From the NCBI GenBank assembly GCA_015680685.1, contig MNCI01008033.1, forward strand, positions 885,324-945,953: 60,630 nt of DNA, written 5' to 3'. Source of the stretch: Gnetum montanum. Taxonomy: Eukaryota; Streptophyta; Gnetopsida; Gnetales; Gnetaceae. Shown here one piece after another: positions 57,485 to 60,630 of the stretch. The translations under genes were made by a program, and so were the position numbers. How positions within the stretch are numbered: position 1 is the first letter of the stretch; each line of letters begins with the position of its first letter. The notes beneath the pieces were generated by a model that was not told the origin of the DNA, searched no databases, and saw only the letters and a list, made by a program, of their open reading frames with translations.

Positions 57485-58080
57485 AAATTTTAGCTTAGAA
57501 AACAAGAACAATATAATAAAATGGAGAAAATATTCCTTTTATTAAGAAAAATCTCAAAATGTAGAGAAATACATCAAAGATGAGAAGCTAAGCTTAACTC
57601 CCAACTCTCTTAGTCATCTTAGAAGCCACACATGTTCCCTCTCAATCTTTAATTTGCTCAGCATGGAGTCAATGCTTAAGACAAGACACTCATAAGAGAA
57701 TCTCTTAATCTCTCTTAAGTGCTCTTCTTTGTGTCTCACTCAAACTCTCTTGCATAATCTCTTAAGAGACCTTTCAAATCTCTCTTCTTTTACTCTTTCC
57801 CAAACTCAAGCCTTGGAGTCTTATTTATAACTTCTTGGTGTGGCCTTTTGTCTTTCCTTCAATTTGTTATTCAATTTGATGACTATTAAAATCCATACAA
57901 GATTTCTTGGAGAAATAGGAGGTGCCTATCCCTAGTGCAGAGATCTTAGAGAAGACTGTTGTGCTTGAAGATTTTGGTCTCTGGAAAATAAAGGATCCTA
58001 GGTGTGGAACAGTTTTAGCCTTAAATCCCAAGGACCACCAAGGAAGAGGATCCAAGGCATCCTAGATGATCTGGCCAATC
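57485..58080 (-). mobile_element. LTR fragment with TATA and polyA signals
   Basis: On the minus strand TATAAATAA lies at 57821-57829, followed by a CTCTTAAGAGA-rich leader and AATAAA at 57538-57543. This is an LTR layout. It directly abuts the chromovirus integrase relic on its 5' side, which could mean an internal deletion between the 5' LTR and integrase. Its outer edge is uncertain. Confidence 0.6.
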
Positions 58081-58631
58081 ACCCAAGAACTTTAGAAATG
58101 TAAATGGGGGTAAATGAAATGTAAAATATTGTAGATTTGATCTAGGAAATAGATGCACAAAATAAAAGCATAAGAACTTTGCACAACAAATGAACTATGA
58201 ATTTTATTACAATGAAAATATTGTAAAATAAACAAAGTTTAGAATGTGTAAAGATGGTGCCTAGGTGCACAAGCAGTTTGCTTTGGTAGAGTTTGAAGCT
58301 TATTGAAGCTGGTAGTCTTGCACAGCATGATCAGATCCACGATCTAGGCATTCCCCAACTCCCAAAATCAAAACTCCTTACAAGTTTCTCCACAAATTTG
58401 TAGCATTGGTCATAGGGGGAATAAGATGTGTAAAAGACTTTTGTCATAAAAGAGGTACCACATAGGGAGTCTTGATGCCTAGGTAGTCTAGCGTTACTCA
58501 AAAAAGTCTCATACAAGCCTCAAGGTTACAAGTGTTTTGAATAGCCAAAGGTTCCACACTTAGGAATTGCCAAAAGCTTTTTTTTTTCTCTTAATTCAAA
58601 AGCCTAGGAATTGCAAAAAATGGTGGAACCC
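58081..58631. other. Possible U3 of the same LTR; no gene
   Basis: No coding segment seen. It ends with AACCC directly before the Athila-like LTR at 58632, the presumed target site. Confidence 0.35.
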
Positions 58632-59691
58632 TGATGAGACGCGACCTGCATGTGTCGCGATATCGCGGCCGCCGCGATATCGCGTCTTCCCCTGGGATAT
58701 CGCGTACACGATATCGCGGTCCGTTGCCATATCTATAAATAAGAGGCGGCACTCCCTTCATTTCCCAATCCTGGCTAGAAGTAGTGAAGCTCTGGCAGAT
58801 TGATCACTCCAGAGTTAGAATTTTTTCCCATGTGCCCGCAGTAGGAGTCCTAGAGTGAATGGCTCTTTATTCGAGCAGCTTGTAACCTGAACCCAAGTTG
58901 TGTACGACAATAAAGACGAACTTGATTCGATAAACCTTGCAGTACATGGTTTTATTATTGTTTATTTACTGCTTTCCTAGTGTGCAAAAGTACGACTTGA
59001 TTACGAGTGTCTACGGACGTGTACGGCTAGTCAAGGAATCTGCTGCTTGTCACAACGCATGAGTACGACTTGATTACGAGCATTGGCTGCTTGGTAACCC
59101 AGTAGCGTATTCCAGGATTCTGCGCTTGGTAATCCCAGTGGTAGTCCAATGTGTACGGCTAGTCAAGGAATCGGCTACTCATTGCTAGGCTAGAACGTGT
59201 GATAAGTACGACTTAGTTACGAGCACCCACGGGTGTGTACGGCTAGCTAAGGAATCGGCTGCTTATCACACTTAAGCTAAATAGGTGCCTCAGTACGACC
59301 ACTTCGAGCACTTGCGTTACGTGTGGTGATCCCAGTAACGATTAGCGTTTGGTAAGCCACAGTTGCATAGTTCAGGGTGTGTTTGGTAAGTGGGAACGGA
59401 TGCTGACGCTAGTTAATTTAGACTTAGGACATTAGTTAGAGTTAGCTTAGTTTCTCAACCCTTTCCTCTGATAGCATAGAAGATAAACCGAAAAATACCA
59501 AAAAAATCACATACCTCAGACTTGCTTAACCATACACCGTGACACTTACAAGCAAGCCTGGGAAGACAACGAACGATTAACCCCAAGTGTTTCTTGTGGT
59601 GTTAAGGCATTTAGTCTGCGGAGTTCGACCGGATCGCGCGTGCACGCTCGTATTCGTATGGTTGAGTGTAGGGGTACCTCGCCACTCATCA
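58632..59691 (+). repeat. 5' LTR of a young Athila-like element
   Basis: 1060 bp, TGATGAGAC ... CTCATCA. U3 is only about 100 bp long and contains four GATATC palindromes and TATAAATA at 58734-58741. AATAAA lies at 58909-58914. U5 (about 58988-59310) contains three to four copies of a GTACGACTTGATTACGAGC ... GTACGGCTAGTCAAGGAATC unit. High CpG content shows little decay. Confidence 0.92.
58656..58718 (+). promoter_or_regulatory. Array of CGCGATATCGCG palindromes
   Basis: Perfect copies at 58656-58667 and 58673-58684, partial copies at 58695-58704 and 58707-58718. Centre spacing is 17, 20 and 14 bp; in the left-end LTR it is 14, 20 and 14. The array ends 16 bp before the TATA box, so it is placed like a promoter element. 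Confidence 0.85.
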
Positions 59692-59692
59692 T

Positions 59693-59710
59693 TGGCGCCG
59701 TTGCCGGGGA
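59693..59710 (+). promoter_or_regulatory. Primer-binding site for tRNA-Asp
   Basis: TGGCGCCGTTGCCGGGGA is perfectly complementary to the 3' end of plant tRNA-Asp and starts one base after the LTR end, as in Athila elements. Confidence 0.93.
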
Positions 59711-59838
59711 CTAAGTGTTTTTACGCCAATTGAACATAAGGGATATCACTCACATCGTTGTGAGCTTAAAACGAACCTTAGGGTTAATCAGTTAATCAAG
59801 AACATTAAATAACGGTGAAAATTAGCACACCATTAGAA

Positions 59839-60630
59839 ATGGCTTCTTCTCATGCAATCAACTCACCTAAGGACAATACAGGAGAAAGTCAGGATCATAC
59901 GCATAACCGAAATCAACCATGTCCTCAACAATCCAAAGTCACATATACTCATCCCGATGAGTATGTGCCGGATTTTACCTTTGTTTTCCATCAAGATGAG
60001 CAACTGCGGTGGAGAGACATGCAAGGTAACATCGTGTTACCCCCAGATCGCTCTGCTCCCAACATGCTTTTCCGTGCCTTGGTACAGATTGGCATGCATG
60101 AGCTGTTCGCAGAATACGTTTTGGATGACCATGACACAAGGGATTATCATCCCACAAATGCCCAACGTATTCGGGACGAAAGGCAGGAGAGCCAACATTC
60201 ACTATTGAAGGGCAAGGTTCCCCACGTCATTAGTGAAATAGGAGAAGAGGAACCCCTCACGATGGGTTTCTTAGAAAATGATGTTCCTCCTCCTCACTCT
60301 AGTGAAGAGGTTAGGCATCAGGGCCTTATATCAACGATACATATTTCAGGCTCTGATCCCCGTGAGCACCAGCTGTTCACGGCAGGAACAACTACTCACA
60401 CTAATGACAGACTCGTTGATCGTCACAACGATTGGGGCCGAAGCAGCCGAAGAGAAGGCAAGAAACATCACCATGGTGATGGATCCCCTTCTTCTTCTCC
60501 TTCATCTCATCATTCACCCTCTCCTTCCACATCTGGGCGCAGCCACCATGGGCATAACATGGGGAGTAAAGGTAAAAGAGATGAAATGCCTCGACAGGAA
60601 GATCGAGAGGAGTTAGGACAAGGGCAAGGA
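59839..60630 (+). CDS. Athila-like gag, N-terminal 264 codons, open to the window end
   Basis: ATG at 59839, 129 bp after the PBS, opens a frame that runs without a stop to the last base. The first 130 residues contain an acidic, Asp/Glu/His-rich segment (YTHPDEYVPDFTFVFHQDEQ). A Ser/Pro/His-rich linker (about 60470-60540) and a basic stretch (GSKGKRDEMPRQEDREE) follow. This corresponds to the N-terminus of the decayed gag at 10513, which has a similar Ser-rich linker before its capsid core. The capsid core itself lies beyond the window. The intact frame suggests a recent insertion. Confidence 0.8.
   Translation, partial: MASSHAINSPKDNTGESQDHTHNRNQPCPQQSKVTYTHPDEYVPDFTFVFHQDEQLRWRDMQGNIVLPPDRSAPNMLFRALVQIGMHELFAEYVLDDHDTRDYHPTNAQRIRDERQESQHSLLKGKVPHVISEIGEEEPLTMGFLENDVPPPHSSEEVRHQGLISTIHISGSDPREHQLFTAGTTTHTNDRLVDRHNDWGRSSRREGKKHHHGDGSPSSSPSSHHSPSPSTSGRSHHGHNMGSKGKRDEMPRQEDREELGQGQG

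Overview
This window looks like nuclear DNA of a seed plant with a large, repeat-filled genome. A conifer or other gymnosperm is the most likely source. The reasons are one intron-rich gene stretched over more than 16 kb by transposon-filled introns, many old LTR and LINE insertions decayed by point mutation, Athila-type LTR elements primed by tRNA-Asp, and the absence of any compact gene cluster. The assignment is inference; no organelle, bacterial, tRNA, rRNA or CRISPR locus was seen.

Layout. Both ends are occupied by young LTR elements of one Athila-like family that point away from each other: the 5' tip of an LTR on the minus strand (1-92), and a plus-strand 5' LTR, primer-binding site and open gag (58632-60630). 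Between about 0.1 and 20 kb lies a nest of older elements: a LINE relic (about 2935-4990, minus), a Ty3/gypsy relic (5700-9546, minus) and, inserted into the gag of that relic, a complete but pol-less Athila-like element (9547-18702, plus) with paired LTRs, a decayed PBS and a near-perfect 5-bp target duplication. The gypsy relic resumes at 18703 and is followed by a 5S-rRNA-like segment and a minisatellite.

At 21847-27691 a nearly full-length L1-type LINE (minus) is flanked by a perfect 16-bp target-site duplication. It ends in a run of 16 C on its own strand instead of poly(A). It lies in decayed, exon-like sequence of unknown identity (about 21600-28806).

The only convincing host gene is on the plus strand at 34738-50974: five phase-0 coding exons (34738-35208, 40683-41297, 41871-41960, 49640-49762, 49919-50974). 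They encode a 784-residue nuclear PHD-finger protein of the EHD3-like type with a bromodomain-like helical segment and three PHD-type zinc modules. Its introns hold a copia relic, tandem duplications and two tandem copies of another LTR. A non-coding first exon near 30.15-30.28 kb is possible.

Downstream (51-58.6 kb) are a LINE relic, a foldback MITE, a chromovirus integrase relic and another LTR fragment.

Three themes recur. Elements decay mainly by point transitions, often at CpG, with few indels. Several unrelated LTRs carry arrays of short palindromic or inverted motifs. Gag-bearing Athila-like elements here lack a recognisable polymerase and carry a coiled-coil second ORF instead.
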